Positions 42,098-52,543 of a DNA stretch of 64,000 nt are shown in pieces. The notes under the pieces were generated by a model. The model saw only the letters and a list, made by a program, of their open reading frames with translations, was not told where the DNA came from and did no database searches. The position numbers and the translations under genes were made by a program. This stretch comes from Sphingobium sp. (GTDB lineage Bacteria; Pseudomonadota; Alphaproteobacteria; Sphingomonadales; Sphingomonadaceae): NCBI GenBank assembly GCA_023266575.1, contig JAHFPV010000003.1, positions 124,001 to 188,000 on the forward strand, written 5' to 3'. Each line of letters opens with the position of its first letter. The first letter of the stretch is position 1.

Positions 42098-43099
42098 ATG
42101 AACAAGGTGAAATCGCTCGTTCTCGCCGGATTGCTGGCCTTCGCGCCATCGATCGCGATGAACGGTCAGGCGCTGGCGCAGGACAATGTCGCCGTCGCCG
42201 CGCCAGCTGCGGACAATGCCGCCGCTCCGGCTGATTCGGCCGCCAACGCCGCCGCACCGGCTGCGCAGGCTGCGCCCGTGGCCAAGGTCGCCGCGCCGCC
42301 GCGCATGAAGCCGACCGAAGGCATTGGTATGCCAAAGCCGGGCGAAGTCACGCTGCAGGAGCAGTTCACCTCCACTGGCCACACCGCCCGCTGGCTGCAT
42401 GACAAGATGCTGCTGCCGCTGATCTTCGCGATTTCTATCCTCGTCCTTGCGCTGATGCTCTATGCCATGTGGCGTTTCCGGGCGAGCGCGAACCCGATCC
42501 CGTCCAAGACGTCGCACAACACCTTCATCGAAGTGGTGTGGACGGTGCTGCCGGTGCTGATCCTGCTGGTCGTCGCGGTCCCCTCGATCGGCCTGCTGGC
42601 CGACCAGTACAAGCCCGCGCCCAAGGATGCGCTGACCGTCAAGGTCACCGGCTATCAATGGTATTGGGGCTATGAATATCCCGACTCGGGCATCCCCGAA
42701 TTCGTGTCGAACATGCTGACCGAGGAGCAGGCCAAGGCCAGCGGCGAACCGCATCAGCTGGCCGCCGACAACCGTCTGGTCCTGCCCGCCGGTCGCCCGA
42801 TCAAGCTGATCATCACCGCTGCCGACGTCATCCACAGCTTCGCGGTGCCTTCGCTCTGGGTCAAGATGGACGCCGTTCCCGGCCGCCTGAATGAAAAGAG
42901 CTTCACCATCGAAAAGCCGGGCGTCTATTACGGCCAGTGTTCGGAATTGTGCGGCGCGCGCCACGGCTTCATGCCGATCGCGATCGAGGCACTGCCGCCT
43001 GCGCAGTTCGACCAGTGGGTACTCTCGCAGGGCGGCAAGCCCGCTGGCGCGGCGCCTGCCGTTGCCGCCGCCGCGCCCGCCGCTGACGCCAAGCTTTGA
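42098..43099 (+). CDS. coxB: cytochrome c oxidase subunit II (aa3-type)
   Basis: A 333-residue membrane subunit carrying the CuA site that accepts electrons from cytochrome c. A signal peptide and an Ala/Pro-rich linker are followed by two helices (about 105-130 and 148-170) and the periplasmic cupredoxin domain with IHSFAVPSLWVKMDAVPG and the CuA ligands in GQCSELCGARHGFMPI. The Ala/Pro-rich stretches at both ends are lineage-specific. First gene of the oxidase cluster. Confidence 0.97.
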   Translation: MNKVKSLVLAGLLAFAPSIAMNGQALAQDNVAVAAPAADNAAAPADSAANAAAPAAQAAPVAKVAAPPRMKPTEGIGMPKPGEVTLQEQFTSTGHTARWLHDKMLLPLIFAISILVLALMLYAMWRFRASANPIPSKTSHNTFIEVVWTVLPVLILLVVAVPSIGLLADQYKPAPKDALTVKVTGYQWYWGYEYPDSGIPEFVSNMLTEEQAKASGEPHQLAADNRLVLPAGRPIKLIITAADVIHSFAVPSLWVKMDAVPGRLNEKSFTIEKPGVYYGQCSELCGARHGFMPIAIEALPPAQFDQWVLSQGGKPAGAAPAVAAAAPAADAKL

Positions 43100-44812
<1,713 letters not shown>

Positions 44813-44835
44813 TCATCGGACATACTGACATGATC

Positions 44836-44864
44836 GAGGGGGCGGGTGCCAAGCCCGCCCCCTC
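44836..44864. repeat. 11-bp stem between coxA and ctaB
   Basis: GAGGGGGCGGG (44836-44846) pairs perfectly with CCCGCCCCCTC (44854-44864) over a 7-base loop. There is no T-run; it could attenuate or protect the upstream coxBA message. Confidence 0.6.
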
Positions 44865-44901
44865 ATGCTATATGCCCCCGACTGGTGGGGCCGGAACCGA
44901 T

Positions 44902-45810
44902 ATGACGAGCGTAACGATGACATCCGCCCCGATCACGGCCCACTGGCGCGACTTCCTCGCGCTGACCAAGCCGCGCGTCATGACTTTGGTGGTGTTCATC
45001 GGCCTGTGCGGCCTGCTCGCGGCCCCCGGTCATATCCACCCGGTGCTGGCCTTCACCGCCATTCTCTGCATCGCGCTGGGCGCAGGCGCGGCTGCTGCCC
45101 TCAACCAATGGTATGAGGCGGATATCGACGCGAAGATGAAGCGCACCGCCAATCGCCCTCTGCCCGCCGGGCGCATGGACCGGACTTCGGCGCTGCATTT
45201 CGGCGTCGGCCTTTCCTTCTTCTCGGTTATCCTGATGGGCATGGCGACCAACTGGCTCGCCGCCGCCATCCTGGCGATCTCCATCCTCTTCTACGTGTTC
45301 GTCTATACCATCTGGCTCAAGCCCCGCACGGCGCAGAATATAGTCATCGGCGGCGCGGCCGGGGCCTTCCCGCCGGTGATCGGCTGGGCCGCGGTCACCG
45401 GCGACGTCGCGGCGCTGCCGGTCGCCCTGTTCATGCTGGTATTTTTCTGGACGCCGCCGCATTTCTGGGCGCTGGCCCTGTTCGCCAAGCCCGATTATGC
45501 TGCCGCAGGCATCCCGATGCTGCCGGTCGTCTCAGGCGAGGTCGCGACCCGTCGCCAGATCTGGTTTTACACCGCGATCATGGCGGTTGCGGCGATGGCC
45601 CCGGTGTTGTTGCGCCTCACTGGCCTGCTCTACGGCACCGTCGCGTTGTTCGGCACATTGCTGTTCGCCGTCTTTGCCTTCCAGGTCTATCGCCGTCGTG
45701 AGAGCGATCCGGCGCGGATGGGACCGGAACGGCGACTGTTCAAATATTCGATCCTCTATCTTTTCCTCCTCTTTGGAGCAGTGGTCGTCGACCGCTGGCT
45801 ATTGGCATGA
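44902..45810 (+). CDS. ctaB: protoheme IX farnesyltransferase (heme O synthase)
   Basis: A 302-residue UbiA-type prenyltransferase that adds farnesyl to heme B, making heme O for the oxidase. The Asp-rich motif appears as [15 protein letters not shown], the conserved ALTKPRVM near the N-terminus and [19 protein letters not shown] are family signatures; about nine helices. ATG 44902 is used; the frame's first ATG at 44830 would begin before the GC-rich stem. Its TGA overlaps the next small gene by ATGA. Confidence 0.95.
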   Translation: MTSVTMTSAPITAHWRDFLALTKPRVMTLVVFIGLCGLLAAPGHIHPVLAFTAILCIALGAGAAAALNQWYEADIDAKMKRTANRPLPAGRMDRTSALHFGVGLSFFSVILMGMATNWLAAAILAISILFYVFVYTIWLKPRTAQNIVIGGAAGAFPPVIGWAAVTGDVAALPVALFMLVFFWTPPHFWALALFAKPDYAAAGIPMLPVVSGEVATRRQIWFYTAIMAVAAMAPVLLRLTGLLYGTVALFGTLLFAVFAFQVYRRRESDPARMGPERRLFKYSILYLFLLFGAVVVDRWLLA

Positions 45811-45944
45811 CCCCAGACGAAGAAAAGCTGATCCGCGCCCGGCAAAAGTCGCGCGCGCTGGTGACGGGCCTCATTCTGGCGGCGCTGGTGATCCTGTTCT
45901 ACGCCATCACCCTGGCCAAGATCGGCGGGAGCAGCGCGATCTGA
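45807..45944 (+). CDS. CoxF-like small oxidase-cluster membrane protein
   Basis: A 45-residue frame with a charged N-terminus ([17 protein letters not shown]) and a single membrane helix ([20 protein letters not shown]). It overlaps ctaB by four bases (ATGA) and ctaG by one base (TGATG), which argues strongly for coupled translation. Proteins of this size and topology occupy the same place in oxidase clusters of other alphaproteobacteria (CoxF). Its role is probably in oxidase assembly. Confidence 0.85.
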   Translation: MTPDEEKLIRARQKSRALVTGLILAALVILFYAITLAKIGGSSAI

Positions 45945-46519
45945 TGGCAACGCTGCCGCCTTCTCCTTTCGACCGCGACCGGCGCAATCGCCGCACGATG
46001 ATCGCCATGGCGGGCGTCGGCCTGTCGATGCTGGCGCTCGGCTTTGCGTCGGTCCCGCTCTATCGTATCTTCTGCGAACAGACCGGCTTTGGCGGCACGA
46101 CGATGCGCGCGGACGCCAATGTGCAGGTGCGCGAAGCGGCGGGCCACACCATGTCGATCCGCTTCGATTCCAATGTCCAGCCGGGGATGCCCTGGCAATT
46201 CTACCCCGAACATCGCACCGATACGGTGACCGTGGGCAGCAAGGACATGGCGATCTTCATCGCGAAGAATATGTCGGACAAGCCGGTCACCGGCACCGCC
46301 AGCTTCAACGTCACCCCCAGCCAGGCGGGGGCCTATTTCACCAAGATTCAATGCTTCTGCTTCACGCAGCAGACCTTGCAACCGGGGCAGGAGGTGCGGA
46401 TGCCCGTCCTCTATTTCGTGGATCCCAAGATCCTGAAAGACCCGGATAACAAGGATACGCAGCAAATTACCTTGAGCTATACCTTCTACCCTGTTGAGCA
46501 GGACAAGAAGCCAAGCTAA
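45944..46519 (+). CDS. ctaG: cytochrome c oxidase assembly protein CtaG/Cox11
   Basis: A 191-residue membrane-anchored copper chaperone that delivers CuB to subunit I. One N-terminal helix ([20 protein letters not shown]) precedes a periplasmic domain; copper-binding CFCF sits in [13 protein letters not shown], and [12 protein letters not shown] holds the third conserved Cys. The start ATG 45944 overlaps the preceding stop. Length is standard. Confidence 0.96.
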   Translation: MATLPPSPFDRDRRNRRTMIAMAGVGLSMLALGFASVPLYRIFCEQTGFGGTTMRADANVQVREAAGHTMSIRFDSNVQPGMPWQFYPEHRTDTVTVGSKDMAIFIAKNMSDKPVTGTASFNVTPSQAGAYFTKIQCFCFTQQTLQPGQEVRMPVLYFVDPKILKDPDNKDTQQITLSYTFYPVEQDKKPS

Positions 46520-46563
46520 GGCAATTCTCAAGAACACGGACAAGCGAACAGGGAAGAGCAGTC

Positions 46564-47394
46564 ATGGCAGGCGCCAAGAATCACGATTATCATATTCTCC
46601 CGCCCAGCATCTGGCCCTTGTTTGGCGCCATGTCGGCGCTGGTCATGGCCTTTGGCGGGATCATGTGGATGCACCCCGACGCGCTGCCCGCTGGCGGCGG
46701 CTGGGTGTTCCTGCTCGGTCTGGCCGGCGTGCTGTTCACCTTCTACAGTTGGTGGGCCAATGTCGTGGCCGAAGCCCATGCCGGTGACCACACCCCTGTT
46801 GTCCAGCTGCACCTGCGCTACGGCATGATCCTGTTCATCGCATCGGAAGTGATGTTCTTCGTCGGCTGGTTCTGGGCCTTTTTCGACTTCTCGCTGTTCC
46901 CCAGCGCGCTGCCCCCGATCGACGGCCTGTTCCCGTCGAAGGGCGTGGAAGTCATGAACGCCTTTGAGCTGCCCTTGCTCAACACGCTGATCCTGCTCTG
47001 CTCCGGCACCACCGTGACCTGGGCGCATCATGCGCTGATCCATGGCGACCGCGATGGCCTGATCAAGGGTCTGTGGTGCACCATCATCCTGGGCGCGATC
47101 TTCTCCTGCGTGCAGGCCTATGAATATGCCCATGCCCCGTTCGATTTCGGCGGCAACCCCTATAGCTCGGCCTTCTACATGGCGACCGGCTTCCACGGTT
47201 TCCACGTTCTGGTCGGCACGATCTTCCTGATAGTCAATCTGGTCCGTGCCTATAAGGGCCACTTCACCCCGCGCCAGCATTTCGGCTTTGAAGCCGCTGC
47301 CTGGTATTGGCATTTCGTCGACGTGGTGTGGCTGTTCCTCTTTGTCGCCATCTATGTCTGGGGCGGCTGGGGCGCGCCGATCCACGGCGGCTGA
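46564..47394 (+). CDS. coxC: cytochrome c oxidase subunit III
   Basis: A 276-residue subunit with seven helices. [17 protein letters not shown], the [10 protein letters not shown] turn, [16 protein letters not shown] and the C-terminal [16 protein letters not shown] are classic. It stabilises the D-channel side of subunit I. It follows ctaG by 44 bases. Confidence 0.97.
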   Translation: MAGAKNHDYHILPPSIWPLFGAMSALVMAFGGIMWMHPDALPAGGGWVFLLGLAGVLFTFYSWWANVVAEAHAGDHTPVVQLHLRYGMILFIASEVMFFVGWFWAFFDFSLFPSALPPIDGLFPSKGVEVMNAFELPLLNTLILLCSGTTVTWAHHALIHGDRDGLIKGLWCTIILGAIFSCVQAYEYAHAPFDFGGNPYSSAFYMATGFHGFHVLVGTIFLIVNLVRAYKGHFTPRQHFGFEAAAWYWHFVDVVWLFLFVAIYVWGGWGAPIHGG

Positions 47395-47481
47395 TCACTC
47401 CGCGATCGCTGACAGTATGAATAACGGCCGGGCTTGTCCCCGGCCGTTTTCTTTTGGGCCGCCGCCCGCTATGCCAGCCCC

Positions 47482-47880
47482 ATGATAACCCCCGTTGAAC
47501 CCGTCCGCCCCGCCGCGCCGCTTCTGGTCGATGCCGCGCGCGGTGCCTGCCCCAAATGCGGCGCGGCGACCATGTTCGACGGCCCGGTCCGATTCGCATC
47601 CAGCTGCCGCGCGTGCGGTCTCGACTATGTCCAGTTCAATGTCGGCGACGGCCCTGCTGCCTTCCTGACGCTGATTGTCGGCACGCTGATGGTGGTGCTG
47701 GCGCTGGCGCTGGAACTCAATCTCCACCCGCCGCTCTGGGTGCATATCCTGCTCTGGACGCCGCTCACCACGCTGGCCGTGGTCGCCAGCCTGCGCGTCG
47801 CCAAGGGCGCGCTGCTGACACTGGAATATCGCAACCGCGCGCGCGAAGGCCGCATCGTTGCCAAAGGCCCCGACGCATGA
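47482..47880 (+). CDS. DUF983 family membrane protein
   Basis: A 132-residue protein with an N-terminal zinc-ribbon-like pair (CPKCGAA and CRACGLDY) and two helices (FLTLIVGTLMVVLALAL; VHILLWTPLTTLAVVASL). DUF983 proteins lie between coxC and surf1 in many alphaproteobacteria and are presumed assembly factors. ATG 47482 is chosen, beginning at the conserved part. Its stop overlaps the next start by ATGA. Confidence 0.9.
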   Translation: MITPVEPVRPAAPLLVDAARGACPKCGAATMFDGPVRFASSCRACGLDYVQFNVGDGPAAFLTLIVGTLMVVLALALELNLHPPLWVHILLWTPLTTLAVVASLRVAKGALLTLEYRNRAREGRIVAKGPDA

Positions 47881-48512
47881 GCAGGGCGCGTATCCCCGTC
47901 ATCCCGACCATCATCGTCGTGGCCGCCGTGCTGGTCATGATCGGCCTTGGCATCTGGCAGTTCCAGCGTCGCGCGGAAAAGGCGCAGGCGCTGCAACTGG
48001 CCGCCAGCAACCCGGCCCGTCCCCCGGTCGCTTTCCCGCAATTGCCGCCGGTATCGCCCGAAATATTGTTCCGCCCCTCGTCGGTCCAATGCCTGCGCGT
48101 TGTCGGCTGGCAGGTCGAGGCTGGCCGCGCCGCCGATGGCTCCACCGGCTATCGCCACATCGCCCAATGCGCCACCGGGGCGGAAGGACCGGGCGCTCTG
48201 GTAGCCCTTGGCGTGACGGAACGCCCTGACGCCAAGGTCGCCTGGACTGGCGGGCAGGTGGCAGGCTGGATCAGCGAGGAACCCGACCACCGCGCCCTGC
48301 TGACCCGTATCGGCGGCAAGGCCATGCCGCTGCGCCCGATGCTGATCGCGCGGACGGCACCTGCGGGCCTCAAACCCTCGGCCCCGCCCAGCGCCGCTGA
48401 CGTCCCCAACAATCATCTCGCCTATGCGGTGCAGTGGTTCTTCTTCGCGATCGTCGCGTCGATCATCTATATTCTCGCCCTGCGCCGCCGCAACGCGCCC
48501 AAATCGCCCTAA
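47877..48512 (+). CDS. SURF1 family oxidase assembly protein
   Basis: A 211-residue protein with an N-terminal helix (IPTIIVVAAVLVMIGLGIW) ending in QFQRRAEK and a C-terminal helix (AYAVQWFFFAIVASIIYIL), the two-helix SURF1 layout. The NNHLAYAVQWF motif is diagnostic. It is a little shorter than typical SURF1 (230-250). It aids heme a insertion into subunit I. It overlaps the DUF983 gene by four bases. Confidence 0.92.
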   Translation: MSRARIPVIPTIIVVAAVLVMIGLGIWQFQRRAEKAQALQLAASNPARPPVAFPQLPPVSPEILFRPSSVQCLRVVGWQVEAGRAADGSTGYRHIAQCATGAEGPGALVALGVTERPDAKVAWTGGQVAGWISEEPDHRALLTRIGGKAMPLRPMLIARTAPAGLKPSAPPSAADVPNNHLAYAVQWFFFAIVASIIYILALRRRNAPKSP

Positions 48513-48556
48513 ACGCTTGCCGATAGGCGCGCGCATCGTTACCGCGCTTCCCCATC

Positions 48557-49957
48557 ATGCAATATGTCAGCACCAGGGGTAGCGCACCGGCGCTCGGTTT
48601 TGAGGATGTCACGCTGGCGGGCCTCGCGTCCGATGGCGGGCTATATGTGCCGGAAAGCTGGCCGTCCTTCTCGCCCGACGACATTCGCGCCTTGTCGGGC
48701 CTCTCCTATGTTGAAACCGCTGTCCGGGTTATGGCCCCGTTCGTCGCCGGATCGCTCGATGAGACGGAACTGCGCGACTTGTGCCAAGCCGCCTATGGCC
48801 GCTTCAGCCATCAGGCGGTTGTGCCTTTGGTCCAGCTCGATCATCGCAACTGGCTGCTCGAACTCTTCCATGGCCCGACGCTGGCGTTCAAGGATGTCGC
48901 GCTTCAATTGCTCGGCCAGTTGTTCGAACGCTTCCTGTCGCGCCGCGACGATCACCTGACCATCGTTGGCGCCACCTCTGGCGATACCGGCTCGGCCGCG
49001 ATCGACGCGGTGGCGGGGCGCGAGAAGATCGACATCTTCATGCTCCACCCCGAAGGCCGCGTGTCCGACGTGCAGCGGCGGCAGATGACCACCGTGCGCG
49101 CGCCCAACGTCCATAATATCGCGATCGAGGGCAGCTTCGACGACGCGCAGGCGATGGTGAAGCGGATGTTCAACGACGCTGATTTCAAGCGTCGCTTCAA
49201 TCTGTCCGCCGTTAATTCGATCAACTGGGCGCGGCTGATGGCGCAGGTCGTCTATTATTTCTACGCCGCCGTGCGCCTGGGCGCGCCCGAACGCCCGGTC
49301 GCCTTCTCGGTCCCGACCGGCAATTTCGGCGATGTGTTCGCTGGCTATGTCGCGGCGAAAACGGGCCTGCCGGTCGCGAAACTGATCGTCGCGACCAACG
49401 TCAACGACATCCTTCATCGCGCGCTGTCGCAGGGCGATTACAGTCAGGGCCAGGTCGTGGCGACCGCTACCCCCAGCATGGACATTCAGGTCAGCTCCAA
49501 TTTTGAGCGGCTGTTGTTCGACGCGGGCGGTCGTGACGGGCTGGCGCTGGCCGCACAGATGGGCGGCTTTGAAGCCACCCGCGCGATGCGCCTGACCAAT
49601 GCGCAGCGCGAGGGCGCGGCTGGCCTGTTCACCTCCGCCCGGATCGACGCCGACGGCATGACCATGGCGATGCGCTGGGCCTATGACGCGGCGGGCCAGA
49701 TCATCGACCCGCACAGCGCCATCGGCCTGGCCGCAGCGCAGGCGACCGATCTCGATCCGTCGATCCCGGTGGTCACGCTGGCGACCGCCCATGCCGCCAA
49801 GTTCCGCGACGCGGTCGAGCGCGCCACCGGCACCCGCCCGCCGCTCCCCGCCCGCGTCGGCGACCTGTTCGCGCGGGAGGAACATTATGTGAAGCTGCCC
49901 GGCACTTTCGAGGCGGTCACCGCCTATGTCGCCGAACGCGCGACCCCGCGCGGCTAA
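48557..49957 (+). CDS. thrC: threonine synthase
   Basis: A 466-residue PLP enzyme converting O-phosphohomoserine to threonine. The PLP-lysine is near 112 in HGPTLAFKDVALQ; the phosphate-binding ATSGDTGSAAIDA and PTGNFGDVFAGY loops are intact, and the N-terminus MQYVSTRG is typical of the long gamma-type. It is the last gene of the cox transcript direction, 44 bases after the SURF1 gene, and is followed by a long palindrome. Confidence 0.97.
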   Translation: MQYVSTRGSAPALGFEDVTLAGLASDGGLYVPESWPSFSPDDIRALSGLSYVETAVRVMAPFVAGSLDETELRDLCQAAYGRFSHQAVVPLVQLDHRNWLLELFHGPTLAFKDVALQLLGQLFERFLSRRDDHLTIVGATSGDTGSAAIDAVAGREKIDIFMLHPEGRVSDVQRRQMTTVRAPNVHNIAIEGSFDDAQAMVKRMFNDADFKRRFNLSAVNSINWARLMAQVVYYFYAAVRLGAPERPVAFSVPTGNFGDVFAGYVAAKTGLPVAKLIVATNVNDILHRALSQGDYSQGQVVATATPSMDIQVSSNFERLLFDAGGRDGLALAAQMGGFEATRAMRLTNAQREGAAGLFTSARIDADGMTMAMRWAYDAAGQIIDPHSAIGLAAAQATDLDPSIPVVTLATAHAAKFRDAVERATGTRPPLPARVGDLFAREEHYVKLPGTFEAVTAYVAERATPRG

Positions 49958-49967
49958 CACCCCCCAC

Positions 49968-50031
49968 CCGTTCGGTTCGAGCTTGTCGAGAACTGCGCGC
50001 ATCCAGTTCTCGACAAGCTCGAACCGAACGG
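49968..50031. repeat. perfect 28-bp inverted repeat
   Basis: Bases 49968-49995 (CCGTTCGGTTCGAGCTTGTC plus GAGAACTG) are the exact reverse complement of 50004-50031, with an 8-base loop. The right arm ends inside the Shine-Dalgarno (GGAGG, 50030-50034) of the following gene. Member of the dispersed CGTTCG repeat family. Confidence 0.95.
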
Positions 50032-50038
50032 AGGTAGT

Positions 50039-50908
50039 GTGAATCTTCAAACCCTCATCGGCGAACCCTGGGCCGATTATGGCCTGATCGATTCGGGCCA
50101 TGGCCGCAAGCTGGAGCGCTATGGCCGCTTCCGCTTCATCCGCCCAGAACCGCAGGCGATGTGGGCGCCCGCGACCGAAAACTGGAAGGCGGACGGCGAA
50201 TTTGTGCCGGGCTCGGACGAAGAGGGCGGGGGCCGCTGGTTCTACGAAAAGCCGGTGCCTGCCGAGGGCTGGCCGCTCACATGGAAGGAAGTGACCTTCC
50301 AGTCGAGCTGCACCCCCTTCCGCCATCTCGGTTTCTTTCCGGACATGGCCCCGGTGTGGGACTGGATGCGCGAACGCACCGCCAACAAGCCCGACGCCGA
50401 AGTCATGAACCTGTTTGGCTATACCGGTGTCGGTACGCTCGCCATGTCGGCCAGCGGCGCGCGCATGGTCCATGTCGATGCCTCAAAAAAGTCGGTGGCG
50501 CAGGCCCGCGCCAACGCTGACCTGTCGGGCATGGCGGATCGCCCCGTGCGCTGGATCGTCGAGGACGCCGCCAAATTCGTCGCCCGCGAAGTCCGGCGCA
50601 ACCGCCGCTATGACGGCATCCTCCTCGACCCGCCCAAATATGGCCGCGGCCCCGATGGCGAAGTCTGGCGTCTGGAGGAAGATCTTCCCGCGCTCATCGC
50701 CAATTGCCGCCAATTGCTCGACGCCGACAGCCGTTTCCTGTTCCTGACCGTCTATGCCGTCCGCATGTCGGCGCTGGCGATCGGCGAACTGCTGCGACAG
50801 GCCTTTGCCGACCTGCCGGGCGAGGTGGAAGTGGGTGAGCTGGCGGTGCGGGAGGAAGCGCGCGGCCTGCTGCTCCCCACCGCCATCTGGGCGCGCTGGA
50901 AGCGGTAA
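50039..50908 (+). CDS. class I SAM-dependent rRNA methyltransferase (RlmI/RlmK-like)
   Basis: A 289-residue methyltransferase. FQSSCTPFRHLGFFPD leads into the SAM-binding motif NLFGYTGVGTLAMSASGA and VDASKKSVAQARAN; the catalytic-side motif ILLDPPKYGRGPDG matches the RlmI/RlmK group that methylates 23S rRNA. It lacks the N-terminal PUA domain of RlmI. GTG start at 50039 behind GGAGG; the Shine-Dalgarno touches the palindrome. Target base unknown. Confidence 0.9.
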   Translation: MNLQTLIGEPWADYGLIDSGHGRKLERYGRFRFIRPEPQAMWAPATENWKADGEFVPGSDEEGGGRWFYEKPVPAEGWPLTWKEVTFQSSCTPFRHLGFFPDMAPVWDWMRERTANKPDAEVMNLFGYTGVGTLAMSASGARMVHVDASKKSVAQARANADLSGMADRPVRWIVEDAAKFVAREVRRNRRYDGILLDPPKYGRGPDGEVWRLEEDLPALIANCRQLLDADSRFLFLTVYAVRMSALAIGELLRQAFADLPGEVEVGELAVREEARGLLLPTAIWARWKR

Positions 50909-50910
50909 GC

Positions 50911-51657
50911 CTACTTCCCCACCTTGATCTCAAACAGCTTCGGCCAATATTTGCCGGTGATGAAAACCCGGTCCTTCGCCGCGTCATAGGCAATGCCGTT
51001 GGCCACCGCTTCGCTATCGCGCACCCCCGCCGCCTTCATCAGCGGCGCGACATCGATCCAGTCGATCACCGCGCCCGTCGCGGGATCAATCCGTGCGATC
51101 TTCGTCTCATACCAGATATTCGCCCAAATCTCGCCGCGCACATATTCCAGCTCATTGAGCCGCTCGACCGCACGCCCGTTCCACGTCACCGTGATGCGGC
51201 GCTGCTCGGCCAGCGTGTCGGGATCAAGGAAGCGCAACTGCGCGCTGCCGTCGCTCTGGATGATATGCCGCCCGTCCTGCGTCAGCCCCCAGCCTTCACC
51301 TGTATAGCGAAAATCCCCGACCGGCGCGAAATCGTCCAGCGTCCAGACAAAGCCCTGTCCATGCCGCCAGGTCAGGCTGATCAGTCGGTCGCCCCAATTA
51401 ACGATCCCCTCGCCAAAATAGCGCGGCTCCAGCACACTCCGCTGGATCACCTTGCCATCCTTCAGCCGCACCTTGCGAATGTCCGACTGCCCTTCCAGCC
51501 CGGTGCTTTCATACAGCGCCCCGTCATGGAAAAAGAGCCCCTCGGTAAAGGCGGTGGAATCATGCGGGTAGGTTTTTACCAGTGTCCAGGGCGTGTCAGC
51601 GAGGGCCGGGGTGGCGAAGGCCAGCGCGCCCAATAGCGTGAGCAGCAGCCGTTTCAT
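50911..51657 (-). CDS. glutaminyl-peptide cyclotransferase (plant/bacterial QC type)
   Basis: A 248-residue exported enzyme forming pyroglutamate at N-terminal Gln. Signal peptide LLLTLLGALAFATPALA; five-bladed beta-propeller marks FTEGLFFHDGALYESTGLEG and LNELEYVRGEIWANIWYET are those of papaya-type QC. Residues typical of the active site (Glu in FTEG, Glu in LNELE) are present. Its ATG overlaps the YgfZ stop by four bases. Confidence 0.92.
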   Translation of the reverse strand: MKRLLLTLLGALAFATPALADTPWTLVKTYPHDSTAFTEGLFFHDGALYESTGLEGQSDIRKVRLKDGKVIQRSVLEPRYFGEGIVNWGDRLISLTWRHGQGFVWTLDDFAPVGDFRYTGEGWGLTQDGRHIIQSDGSAQLRFLDPDTLAEQRRITVTWNGRAVERLNELEYVRGEIWANIWYETKIARIDPATGAVIDWIDVAPLMKAAGVRDSEAVANGIAYDAAKDRVFITGKYWPKLFEIKVGK

Positions 51658-52394
51658 TCCGCCGCGGCCTGATCCGCAACCGCCGCCGCGAGCCAGTCGG
51701 GCAGGGTAGCCGGATCGAGCGTTTCCACCCGCCGCAACTCGATGGACAACCCCATGTCCGGCAACGCCGCCCGCTGTCTTTTCTCGTCGGCTTGCGCCAG
51801 CGGCACTGCGACCAGCCGCCGGTTCACCTTGGCGCGATAATGCATCCGCGCGGTATTCTCCTGCCCCACATAGCAGCCCTTGTCATAATCGACGCCGTTC
51901 AGTTCCCCGGCATTGGTTTCCAGCCAGAGCGTCTGATCCTGCCCCAACTCGCCAGCGCCCTCGAACACGCCTTGGCGGAGCCGATGCGCGCGAAATGCCG
52001 CCGCCGCGTCGCCATCCCCCGGCGCTGTAATCCAGCGATGCCCCAGCGCGGGCAGGCGCGGATCGCGCGGCCTGTCCGTCGCCTCCAGCGCCCAATGCAC
52101 CGCCAGCGACTCATCGCGGGCAATCACGACCTTCCGCCGCAACCGATAGAGCGTCAGCCGCTTGGCTAGCGCATCGGCCTGCGCCGCCTCACAGTCGATC
52201 AGCACGTCATCGCCATCAGCCCACAACATCATGTCGAACAGCGCTTTCCCCTGCGCGGTCAGCAACGCGGTCCAGCGCGGCGCACCGGGTGCCAGCGTCA
52301 AAACATCGCGCGTCAGCAGGCCTTGCAGAAAGGGCCGCGCCTCCTCCCCTGAAATTCTGAGGATCGCGCGGTCGGTGAGGGTGGTGCCGGTCAT
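51654..52394 (-). CDS. ygfZ: YgfZ/GcvT-like folate-binding protein
   Basis: A 246-residue tetrahydrofolate-binding protein that supports repair and assembly of some Fe-S enzymes. The signature KGCYVGQENTARMHYR contains the conserved Cys. ATG 52394 is used because the earlier frame start lies within the intergenic repeat. It is the first gene of a two-gene unit with the glutaminyl cyclase and is divergent from the dihydroorotase homologue. Confidence 0.92.
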   Translation of the reverse strand: MTGTTLTDRAILRISGEEARPFLQGLLTRDVLTLAPGAPRWTALLTAQGKALFDMMLWADGDDVLIDCEAAQADALAKRLTLYRLRRKVVIARDESLAVHWALEATDRPRDPRLPALGHRWITAPGDGDAAAAFRAHRLRQGVFEGAGELGQDQTLWLETNAGELNGVDYDKGCYVGQENTARMHYRAKVNRRLVAVPLAQADEKRQRAALPDMGLSIELRRVETLDPATLPDWLAAAVADQAAAE

Positions 52395-52430
52395 CGGCTT
52401 TAGGTAGGACAGATGCACCCAATTACCAAC

Positions 52431-52525
52431 CCGTTCGGGCTGAGCGAAGTCGAAGCCCTTGCCTGAACATCGTGAAGGCCTCACTGCGTTCGGCATGGCC
52501 CTTCGACTTCGCTCAGGGCGAACGG
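52431..52525. repeat. imperfect palindromic repeat between ygfZ and the dihydroorotase gene
   Basis: CCGTTCGGGCTGAGCGAAGT (from 52431) is mirrored by CTTCGACTTCGCTCAGGGCG (from 52501) followed by AACGG. The arms match except near GGGC/CCCG, and both divergent genes' upstream regions lie within it. Confidence 0.75.
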
Positions 52526-52543
52526 TTTTTCACGGAGCGCACC

